IMG/VR virus record: IMGVR_UViG_3300023174_004443
Coordinates: 1 to 26,742 of that record
DNA from: a virus
Length of the DNA: 26,742 nucleotides
Strand: one strand, 5' to 3'
Positions 1 to 12,000 of the stretch are shown here, piece after piece. The translations under genes were made by a program, and so were the position numbers. The notes beneath the pieces were generated by a model that saw only the letters and a list, made by a program, of their open reading frames with translations, did not search any database and had not been told where the DNA came from. The stretch's first letter is position 1; every line of letters starts with the position of its first letter.

Positions 1-1
1 C

Positions 2-3000
2 ATGTCTACTCGCGCCGCACGGAGGTCATCCCGAACAACGTCGGCCGCAACTGGTCCAGCATCGGGCCTTGCGTCGGAAGATAAATTTCCACAAGTTGAT
101 GCGGGTGACCTTGCGTCACGTTTGGCCAAACTTGAGGAGAGAAGGAAGCAACTTCAGGCAGAGAGGGAAAAGAACAAAAGTGCAACAGAGACTCTTGAAT
201 CTGCAATTAAAACGCTGGTTGAAGCAGACAGAGAGGCAGATCCTGAGCCTAAATCAACAGAAATTGATGAGTACACAGAAGACCTTAAAGATTTGGACGC
301 TGACAGGAGAAAAATCGCACGGAAGCCGATTGGCCTGCGCCCAACTGGAGAAGAGTTTCAAAAAAGAATTGCTGAACTCTCTGTGGCCACTGTTCCCACA
401 TACGACGAGACAACAGGGGAAGAGATAACCAGAGAAGTAGTCAATAAGAAAACAAAGAAAAAGACTAAAGAGGTGGTGCAGAGACCGCTACGTGATGATG
501 AAATCATGCAAATGCTTCAGGATGAGTTTGACGCAAGTCAGGAAGAAATTTCCGAAGGACTAAGAAGCGCTAGGGAACGAACCCAGAGGGCCCAAAACAT
601 CAGCGAGGCGCAACTTCTGGCTAAGACGTTGGTTGAGTACGCCAAACGCAAGATGTACCAAATTAGCGGGGCTGGCATTGATAAGAAAGAAGAAAAGACT
701 CTTCAGAAAACCATCGAGGGGATTATCAGGTCCGAGGGCGTAGGTGTATCGAAAGACGACATCGCCTTCCTTGAGAAATTTGGCGTTGCATCAGAAACCA
801 TAGACGCTGCCTCCGGAGATACTGAAATTCTGGAAAAGATTGGCTTTGGGCGAGAAAAGAAGGGAACGCCCGCCCGCCCAGGGGCTCAAAGGCCAGATGA
901 TGTAGAGAAGACTGGCAAGGTGCAGCAGTTGCTCCTTGACGCAGAGAAGGAGGCAATGGAGACCGGCCAGGATATAGGGGTAGTCCTGGCAAACATGCTC
1001 GCCGCCGCTGAGGATCGGCAGAGGAAAATAGAAGCCCAGATTGCTGCGGATCAGCAAGACATTGTAAAACTAAAAGAAATACAAGACGACAACACCTTGG
1101 CACAAGGCGGCGCTTACTTCCGCGCAATTGGGCTGCCAGAGGGAAGGATTGGCCGAACAGATCCGCTGTCGCGTGTTGCGGGAAGAAAGATTGACTCAGA
1201 TCAGCAAGAGGCAATCAATGAGCGGGCAAGGAGGATTGCTGCCAGATACCCAGGCGGCCTTGAAGCAATGCATGCGGATGTCCTAACGCTTAACCCAGAG
1301 TACGACGCAGCGACCGGGGAGAGCCCAAGGGGAATGGCCGGTGCGGAGCGAATTGAAGGAACCGTAACCCGAAGAGAAATTGCAGAGAACCCTATAGGCG
1401 GGTTGTTTAGGGTCCGTTCTCTGGTGCGGAATGCTGAGTCTGAGAGCGGTGCTCAGTTGTCCACGTCAACAATATCGCCAACGCAGGCCGGACCCGCACT
1501 TGAGTTCATGAAAGAACTGTTTGCAAGCCTAAAGATTGTCATGGCGGGAATGGCAGAAACTCTTTCTCAGGGCCGAGCAATAAAGCCAAGCGATGTGCAA
1601 GATCTCGGGGTAAACCTTTCTATCCTTGCCAATCTTTACGATCAGATACAGGGAATGGACCCCGGCCGCAACGAAGAACTAAAAAAGATTGTTGGCGACA
1701 TGAAGGCAAACTTTGCCGCCCTGGCAGAGGGAGAGGACATTGCCAAACTATTCTCACCCGGATTTGTCACAGAAAGATTGGGAAAATCCGCAGGACTTAG
1801 CAGGACAGAGAAAGAGGGTCTTGCCCTTGAGGTGGCTGGCATCGCAAGGGGCGTCAGCGCGGGCGGCGAAAGAGTCGTTGGCGGAATGCAGGCCTATTCA
1901 GAATCTAAGCAAAGGGCAACAACGGGCGTATATGGCGGCAGGGTGCCACGGGTTCCGTCCCCAGCAGACGCAGCGGAAGCCGCCGAGCAAATTAAGCAAC
2001 TTGCTGGAAAAGTTCAACTAGCAGAAGGCAGCGATAAGGAATCCCTAAAGGAGCAATTGATTGCGCTGATTGGCAATCAGATTTCTGAGGCTGCAATCAA
2101 CCCACAAGATCTGCTGAAGTTAGTCAAAGATCCTGAAATTCAAAAAGAGATCAGAGAAAAGTTTTCCCGAAGCATTGATGCATACAAGTTGCGAATGGAG
2201 CCCATGGGGGAGGAGGGATTGCAGCCTATTGGATATGAGGTGCAAGGCACCGGTGGCGCGCGCGGCGGCGGGGCAGGAAGAATTAAAGAGGGCACTAGAG
2301 AGGTCATTGATCCAGTTGGGCCAGAAGCAGCAGCCCAACTTGTTGAAAGAATCCTCTCCATTGAGGAAGTGGTGGCAAAGATTGCGGAAGATATTGATGC
2401 AATATTTTCAAAAAATGAAAGAGATGCAGACTCTTCCAAGCGAGAAGAGTCAAAACTTCTTATTGAAGAGCGATCCCGACAACTTGAGATTGCCGAAAAG
2501 CGCCTCAAGCAGGTAGAGGACAGACTCAGGCTGCAGGCGTTCCTTTCTGGCAGGGAGGCTCCGCCGCCAACATTTGGTACCGACCCGGGCTATAGCAGGC
2601 TGAAATCGCTTGGAAATGTTTCTGAGGAGATTCAAGAGCGCGGCGCACTTGCTCGGAACTTTATAATTCCAGCACAGCAGAGAATTTTTGAGACTTACAA
2701 AACTAAACCTGAGGTCGGCTCGCAAGAAGAAATCCTTTCAAAATTTACTAAAATTGAGAAAGTTGAAGACTTAAAACCATTTGGCGATGACGCAACCGCT
2801 GCTCTTGGGTTCCGATCGTTGCCAATTTCTTTGGTCAGAAGGCTGATCAGAGAGAACCCAGAACTTAAAAAGTTGGAAACTCCTAGCAACCCGATTGAAG
2901 GGGTCCCAAGCGGTGGAATTCTTAAGGTAAGTGAAGAAGCCGCACGTGCTGTGCTTGAAGCACTTGAAAAAGTCGGAGTAAGAATCTCTGTTGGAAGTTT

Positions 3001-6000
3001 TTCAAATCCTGAAGAACCTGATTCTCAAAGTCTAGTTTCTGTTATGCATATTGCAGAAAAATTGGCAGATGACAAGTTTGCCGCTTACGTTGCAACAGGA
3101 ATAGCAGAAAATGTTATTACGTCAAATACCGGCGGAAATGCCCTTCTGAACATTCAAACTCCAGAATTTAACTCTTACCCGAGTTTAGATGGAAAAGTTA
3201 AAGAAGACGCTGGCGGGCACATGCAATCGGCGGGGATTGTCCCAAGCGGCGTGGTTAGAAACATACAACTTGTAAGGAGAATGGCCACAGGCGATCCAAT
3301 GGAAAGGCCATCATATATCCGCAGGGCAGTTGCCCATGAGTACGGGCACGCGATTACGTTGCCATATAACGAGGACGAAGAATCAAAATCATACACACTG
3401 GGCAGGATCAAAGCGCGCGGAATTGGTGAAGACCAAGCAAGATCTGTATCTAAATACGGGGCAACTGACTATAGAGAACTGCTTGCTGAGTCTTACGCAA
3501 TTATCAATGGCTATACCCAGGATGAAGGCGAGGAAGATCTGGCCAATAGCGAGGGTTGGGCAGAAAGCCTGGTGCCGGCGCTTATGGGCGCTATCGAGGA
3601 CGCAAAAGAACTAACAAAAAAGCGCGCCAAGCGACTAGGCACCTATGCCAAAGGCGGTGTGTTCCGGACAAAACCTGCGCCAATGACCACCGGCGGCCTG
3701 CGCGGGCCCGCAGCGGGCCGAGGTGCAAGGGTAGTTGCCGATAGGGCCACTACTGATGATCTTTACGGCGATACGCTAGAAAACTTTGGTGCATCGTTTG
3801 CAATGCAAACGTCGCCGGAAGGGGCGCCAGTGGTTACCGGAAATACTCCGGGCCCAGGATTTAGCGTTGGCGGTCTGAACAAGCGTAACTTTAATCTTCT
3901 CCCATCCGACATGGTTCCAGAAGAGGCAGCCTCGGGAATGGGCGAGGAAGAAATAAAAGGAATTCAAGAGAGGAATAAGCAAAAGCGTGAACGGTTTAGG
4001 ATTGCAGTCCTGCAACTCATGCAGGAAAATGCCGCATTTATCAAGCGCGCGCTTGCCGAGGGCCGCGAGATCTATTTTGGGACATACTTTGATGAATCTG
4101 TCGGGAAAATTGCGCTTGATGTTACTGAGTTGATTCCATACGATCCAAACGATGCTGAGAGCGAGGCCAAAGCAAGGGCAAAAGCACTGGCAGATGCAAC
4201 GGTAAGGAATCAGCAGTCAGTAGCAAGAATTGAGCCAGTGGCCGGAAAGGGTCGCGGCACTGGCGCTGGCTTTGGCGTAGATTTTGGCAATCCAGATGCG
4301 TTCCCATCTACTGGAATCCCAGCGGGGGAAGACGCAATGGCCGGATATCGCGCATGGACCGGCAAGCGTTGGACCAGCAGCAACCTTCCCGACGCACCGG
4401 TAACTGGGCCAGGAGAGCCAGGGTCTCCCGCCAACTTCCCTGCCCCGAGCGACAACTTTGATTCCATTCAAAAAGATCTGGAAGAAACTCTTGCCAACGA
4501 CCCAGAAAGCGCCCTAGCAAAAGATAACCTTCGCATGCTGCTTGAGGCTCGTGGCATGGAGGCTGATGCAATCGCTCGTCGGGTTGAAGAAGTTGCCCGT
4601 GGCGCTGTCGCGCAACAGGCAGCCGTTGAGTCTGAGTCAAAGAAGTCTGACAAGGCAGAGGCGTCCGCAAAGGCCGCAGAGGACGACCTTGGCTTGTTTG
4701 AGGACTTCACCGACGAGGAAATGGGCGAGGAGTTCTACGGAGACGACGAGAGCGGGTCGTACGAAGTTCTACCCGAGGAGAAGGCTGCGCAGGGCGCGCG
4801 CAAGGCTGCGGCTGCTGAGCGAATCATTGCGGCTGGAGAGCAGGAGACTCAGGCTGTTGAAAATTCTGCAACCGCCTCAGAGTCGCGCGCGGCAAGCGTT
4901 CAGGTGGCGACTGACGCCGGATCTACAGGCTCCGGTACAGGGGCGGCCGCTGCCGCGACCACTGACTCAATCTCAAAGGTCCAAGAGATTGAAGCCGAGA
5001 TTGCTGCAATTGACGCGAAGCGAGCAGAGTTGCAGGAAAAGATTAGTGCAGCGTTTTCCGCTCGAAGGGAGGCCGCAGTATCCGCAAAAGATAAACTTCG
5101 GGCCGCTTTCGACGTCCTTATGCAGATGGAAAATGAAGAACTAGCAGATGAATTGGTTGCTATTGAACTAGATACAGACAGGGAAATGGCGCAGCGCGAG
5201 GCAAGGTTTAGGCGAACAAAGCCAGGAAGAAAGCGCACAAAAACTGGCGAATACGCAAACGAGTATGTACCCGAAGTTTATGGACCTGAATCAGAAGAAC
5301 ACAAGAGGTTAATTTCTGAAGGATTTAAGCCAGACGAGGATAACGCCTTTACCGAAAGGGACATGGTATTTAGTGAGAAGTCTGCACGGTTTAGGCACGC
5401 CCTTGGAGTTGAGAACTATGGCAATAATAAGAATCTTGCTTCGAAGGTTGGACTCCCTCCAGTCAATCTCCCGGGAGCAGACGCGCCACAGCAAACCATA
5501 GAAGAAATTCGTGAATATATAAAATTAAGGTCCGCTGAACAGCCGGAGCCCGGAGTGGGTGAGCCGCTTCCCGAAGATGTTGAGGCCGCCAGGCAGGCTC
5601 TTGTTGAGTTCCAAGCGGCAATCGCCCCGGTAACGGAAGAAATTGACTCGCTCGACGCCGAACTAACAACTCTCACCGGGGCACGTCAGGCGCTCCGGGC
5701 AGAGCAAGTGAATCTCACGCCAGTCAAGAGTGAGTCAGCGAATGATGAAGCCGAACGTAATAATAAAGATGTAATCCTACAGAAACAAATTATCCCAGAA
5801 CAACTTGTCCCAATCATTGATCTTCTTAATAAGACCCTTGCTATTGCAGACAGAACAATAGCAGAAAGAGGGCAAGATACATCTGGGATGACGGCAAAGG
5901 ATAAAGCACAATTTCTTGAAAGTGATCCAAGCGGTATCGGAAGAAAACTAGAGTTCTTAATAAGCGCAATAGAAATGGCAAGTGGCACCGAAGCGCCAAA

Positions 6001-9000
6001 ACAAGGCCAACTGAGATTCCCGGGAGCAGTGCTTCCATCTGATGTAAGAGGCACAACTCCAGACGCTCGAGTTAAGTCTGGGGCAAAACTCACTGGCATG
6101 TCCCCAGAAGAAGTCGCTGATGTTTCTGGTGTTCTGCAGCGCATTCAAGCGGCGCTACGAGGACTTGAGTCGCAGGCGGCAACGGGAGAAGTTGACCTTG
6201 AGGCTCTTGCAGCGTCATTGCAAAACGTTTCATCGGAAGCGCGTGAGACAGCATCATTCTTAACAAAAACAACAACATCCGATCAGCAAAAAATTGTTGC
6301 TGCCGGCAATGCGCCGGGCGGCGCAGGCGGAAGTAAGCCACCAACCGCCACTGGCGGCGGAATGCCGCCAAGCGATCCAGACAACGATTGGAGAAAGATT
6401 CGAGCGGTAGTCCCTGACACGGAAATGATTTCCCGAGGCCTGAAAGACCTTGCCGCCCTTCAGAATCGATTTAACGAACTGTCTCCTACAATTCTTCACG
6501 TTGGTGATGCCAACAAGGCATTCTCCAGGTCGCTGGACGAGTCAGCCAAGAAGTCTCAGCAAGCATCTGAGGCCATAGCAACACTTACCAATACCAACGT
6601 TGGCGCACTGCGCGCAATCAGGACGCAAGTTAGCCGCGCGGCAACGTTCCTTGTCCTGCAGCAACTGGGCAGGGAAATTGGTGGAGTCTTTGAGCACCTC
6701 CAGTCTGGTGTGTTCCAATTTAACCAAGTTCTTGAAAACACCACCGTGGGTTTCAACACGCTTTTTGCAAACACGCTGCAAGCCCGCGCGGCCGTTGGCA
6801 ATGCGCTTGTTCCAAAACTAAATGAGGCCGGTGTCCAAATTGGCTTCATGCGAGAGCAGTCGGTTAAGTTCTCTGACGCCATTAACTATACCAAGGGTGC
6901 AGCCACAAGCATGGTTGCTGAGATTAGGAATATTGCAAATATCACGCCGTTTAGGTTTAAGCCACTCGTAGAAGCCGCACTCAAGATGAAGGCGTTCGGG
7001 TTTGAGGCGACTGAAATTCCTGGGATGATCAACTCTATCTCCAACGCCGTTGCGGCACTCGGTGGCGAAGACGAGAAGATCGACCGCATTGCCTACGCGC
7101 TTGGGCAAATGAACTCTGCTGGTCGCGTCTATCAGAACGACATGATGCAGTTGGCAAACGCGGGTATTGCAGGATATCGAATGCTTTCAGAGAAGTTGCT
7201 GATGGATTTGACAGCAATGAAGAACCGCTCGCTTGGAATGCTAAAAGACGTCCCAGAAGAGACGGCAGCAGAGTTTGACAGGCTCCAGCAAATGCTCAAT
7301 AGCGCTTCGTTCAAGAAATCTTTCGGCAGCATCGATGAAATGATTCGCACCCTGGAAGATCCAAAGCGCGCTGAAGGGTTAATTAGAAACCTTGCAAAGC
7401 GCGGATTCCTGATTGGATCAACCGCTGCTCGTGCAATCACCGAAGGAATGGACAAGCAGTACCAGGGTTCTGCCGATCGACTTTCGAGGACAATGACCGG
7501 CGCACTTTCAACGATTGCAGATCTTTCTCAGAATTTCATGGCAACAGCCTTTGAGCCACTGTTTACATCTGTCCGAGACACAATTGTTGAGATTGGTCAG
7601 TTCATGCTCAACTCAAAAGAAATTACAAAGTTTGTTGATGGCGTTCGCACAAGAATGGTCGCATTCATGGGAACCCTGGCAGATTTTGGGCCAGCACTTC
7701 AGTCTGCTGGGCAAATATTCCTCAATATCTTTGTTGGCGGTATTGGATCTGCGCTCGATAAGGGCACACAGTTTGGCGCAGTCATTACTGGAATTGTTCA
7801 AAACCTAGGACCAGGGCTAAAACTTATTGGCGACATTCTCACAAATGATGTTGGCAAAGGTCTCGTCGTTGCAACTTTGGCATTTAGCCTATTCTCAAAA
7901 GCAATCACCGCGAACCCATTGATTGCAACAATAACACTATTGATCGCTGCAATTAGCGGAATTGCAAAAGCAATAGAGGAAGATACCCTTGGCGTTGGGA
8001 CATTTGTAAAAATGTTTGTTCCTTCCATCGAGCAACTATTTAAAGTAATCGGCGATGCGTTCGGAACTATTATGAAGGAAATTTCCGAGGGTGGCCTTGC
8101 CGGATTTATTGCCGGTCTCTCACTGGCGATTGATGTGCTCATGCCATTCCTTACCGTTTTCTTGGCAACGTTGTCGGTAATCCTCAAGATAATTACACCG
8201 TTCGCCAAGCCGCTCGGCATCGTCATTGGCCTGTTCCTTGCGCTAAAGACCGCACTGATGGCATACGACCTGGCTGGCTCACTTATGGGCAAGGTTATGA
8301 ATGGAATCGGTGGCGCGTGGACAAAAGTCAATGGCGCTATTGATCAGCAAATATCTAAGGTAAAGCAAACCGCCGCTGCGTATGACGAACTAAAGAAAGC
8401 AAAGATTGAGGCAGAGGACTACAAGACAAACGACAGGGGCCAATATCTTGACGATAAGGGTCGCGTTACCAAAGACAAGAGCAAGGCCGCGCTTAACTGG
8501 GGACCTGGAGAAAAAGTAAATTCTTACGGGATGACCGAAAGAAAGGGCCGCGCAGCGCAGGCCATGCTTGAGGGCAGGGGCTTTGTTCCTGGGCTGCTCG
8601 CAATGGAGCGCGGCAAGCAGCAGGCAATGGACTACGGCCAAAACATGATGGGCGTCCGCCCAGAATTTGGTAAAGGCTTCCACCTGTCCCACGGCGACAG
8701 CGCCCTGCCGCACACCGAAGCGGTTATCACAAATCGAGGGATTGAGGGAACCTACGGATACCTCGACCAGGCCGAGTCACGGCTTACGGCGTTTAGGGAC
8801 GCGAACCAAGGCAAGACCCTTGTTGGCGAAGACCTAGAGAAACTAAGGGACCTTGAAGAGGCCGCAAAACTGAAGCAGGAATATTCAAAGGCTGGCGTCA
8901 TGAGGTTTGCCGGTCTTGACGAGGGCAAGTCCGTCACCGGAAAAGCGGATATAAACAAGAACGCCGGTGCCTACTCAATGGACAACATGCTTTCGGCCAT

Positions 9001-12000
9001 CACCATCCAGAAGCAAATTAACTGGATTATCAATACCTCCTACAAGCAGATTGAGGAAGCCGGTGCTGAAATTGCTGCAATCAATAAAGAGTTGGATTTG
9101 CTCAAAAAGCAGATGGAATCTGGAGAGATTACCACTGAGGATTATGAAACAAAAAAGCAAAGTGCCCTTGATCGAATTCAGCAAGTAAAGGCAAAGCCAG
9201 TCAACCAGAAGGCCGTTGCGGTTATCGGCGGACTGATTGAGGGCCAGGGTGGCGACGCAACCGACCTGCTTGACAAGGCTGCCGCTGGGAGGCCTATCAA
9301 TATTCCGAAGGGAAGCGCAGAGGCTATCAAGAAACTCCCAGACAAGACCCGCAACATCATTATGGCAAGGGTCCTTGAGGCGCAGACCAAGGGCGATGCG
9401 TTCCTAACTGACAAGGAACTCAACGATATCGTGACCGGAGCCCTTGGCGATGCAAGGGGCAAGGCGGCACTCAAAGCAATGACCACCGGCATTTCTGGAA
9501 AGATTGCCCAGTCGCTTACCAACCTGTACAACAAAATAGCCGCCGGTGTTCCAAAGCAGTTCAAGACCATTGAGCGCGGCGGCGGAACAACCGGCTTGAA
9601 AGAAATCGACAGCAGGAATGGCGATTATTACTACGTCAACGAAGAGACGGGCATGCTCAGCAACAGAAGGGTTGGCAAGAAGGAACTTGCTTCCCGCGAG
9701 CGAATAAAGAGCCTTCCTGGTGCTGGGATGCTTGGCAAGATTGGCGGAGCGGTTGGGATTGCTGGCCTTGCCGGCGGACTTGCCACGGGGGCCTCTCGCC
9801 TTGCCGGACAGATGGCTCCAATTCTTTCTGCCCCAATCATTGGGCCACTCATGGAATTTCTTCCAAAAGAAATGACTAACGTTCTAAAGCAGAAGGCTGG
9901 ACCATTCCAGGCCATGGCTGCTGGAATCGGAACGGCTGCGGGCGCAGCGCTTGGCCAGGCGCTCATCCCAATCCCTGGAGTTGGCGCGGCACTTGGCGGA
10001 ATGATTGGCGGAGCCCTTGCAGAATTTGTTGGCAACGCCGTTGACAAGGCAATTGCTGGCTCCGAAGCGGCAATGGAAAAGAAGAAGCAGGTCATGGAGG
10101 AAGCAACGTTCCTGGGCTTCTCAACCGAGCAGTCAAAGACAATTGGTGAGGCAGTTAACTCGCTAGAGGGAGATTCTGGATCAATTCCATTTATTGTTGG
10201 CGACCCGTCAGAAGCATACTCGGCACCAGACTCTAGGAAAAATCTTGCAGAAAGATATCAAACAGAGTTCGGTGCAGATGTAGTAAAAGAGCGAAACGAC
10301 GCCCTAACGGCCTACATGACAAGCGACGTCGGTAAGTTTACAAATACTATAACGGCGGGTTTGCAAAATCTTTTCATTACAACTGGAATACTTGGTGGCG
10401 TAACGGGGATCGGCGCAGGAAAAGAGGGCGATGCGCGAGTTAAGGCATACGCGGCATTCAGGGAAAAGCAGGCAGAGTTTATGGGTACCGCGCTGCCGCT
10501 TCAAGACCTTATGGAAGTTTATGGTCAGGATGCAATGTTTACAAAGCAGAGGCTGTACGACTTTAAGATAAGACACGGCGAAGAAATGAAGTTGATTGAT
10601 GGAAAGTTGGCCCGAAACGAAGAATTGTCAATAAGCGAAAAAAGATTAAAAGACGAATTTGAAAGGCTAACAGCAGCGGCGGCTGGTTCACCAATGGGCG
10701 TGATGGGAACAATTACCGACACAAAGGTCATGAGCCCAACAATGTTTGCAAAACTGATTGACCAGGGCGGCCGAGGAAAGGTTACAGCGGAAGAGGCAAA
10801 GGCGTCTGAGGGCAAATTGAAGGAAGGGGATTTCAAGGAGGGATTCAGCAAATTTGAGTCGCTTCTTGCAACTGCGGATATTCAATTTATGACTGAAGGC
10901 GCTGGGTTTGGAACAAAGACCGCAGATGCTCTTTCTGCAGCGGGTTTTGACTATTCAAAAATAACCGCAGAAACAACTGACAAAGAAGTTCTTGCTATGG
11001 TTAAAGAGGCGCTTAAGCCGCTCATTCAGGCGCGAGTTCGTGCAAAAGAGTTGACGCCAAAGGTTGACCTAAGCATGACGCGCATCGAGATGATGGAGAC
11101 ATTTGGCGGCGAGGCAGGCTACAAACTCTTTGATAAATACGCTGGCCAACGAGACGTCTACCAGAAAAAGCAAAAAGAGTTTGACTCGCTTGGTGGAGAG
11201 GCCAGGCTTTTGTTCCTTCAGTCGATTGCAGACCAGTCTATCCTTGGATCAAACTTCCTCTCGCAGCCGCTACCGGGAAGTAGGCCAGTTGCCCCAGCAA
11301 CCCCGCCGCCAGGTTTGCCATTTACTGGAAGAACCGGCGCGGGCGGTCCGGTCATTCCGCGCGGAGACTACGTCATTCCGCAAGTGGATCTGGGCGAGGG
11401 CACCGGTTTTAGCCAGACGGCAGGCCCGATGGGCCAGTATGTAAACACACTACTTACAACCGCACAATCAGTTGAACTAGAAAATCTAAAAAATAAACAA
11501 AAAGAACTTACGGATGCACGATATGAAACGCTTGAAGTAGATATGAAGTTGCGCACGTCTTTGGCTGGCGCAACCGAAGAGGACCGAGCAAAAGGAGTTG
11601 CTGCGGAGAAGGCGTTTGTTACATTTAAAGAAGAGAATGGAAAGAAACTTCTTGCCGCTGTGCAGGCTGGCAAGAATGCAAGCAGGGAGCAATTGGATCT
11701 CCTTAAGGAAGAGGCAAGACTTCGAGAGGGGTACTTAACAACAGAAAGCACAAAACTAAACATTGGCGATGCGCTCCAGGCCGCCGAGGCCGCCGGCCTT
11801 AACATTTCTTATAAGGACCTGGCAAACAATCAAGCACTGGTTGAGTTGCTCCTTGCAAAGCAGAACATTATTGACAAACTTGGGGGCGCTTCTGCGGCCC
11901 AAGTTGAATCACGTGGAGCAGAAATTATTGCGGAAGACTTTATTACAAAGGCCTCGATCAAGCAACTTGCCATTGAAGAGGAGAAAGCAAAAATTGACAT

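Noticed and set aside
9631-10095. Reverse-strand Ala/Pro-rich frame
   Set aside because: Opposite the glycine-zipper region of the tape measure; GC-rich Gly and Ala codons leave the antisense frame open by chance.
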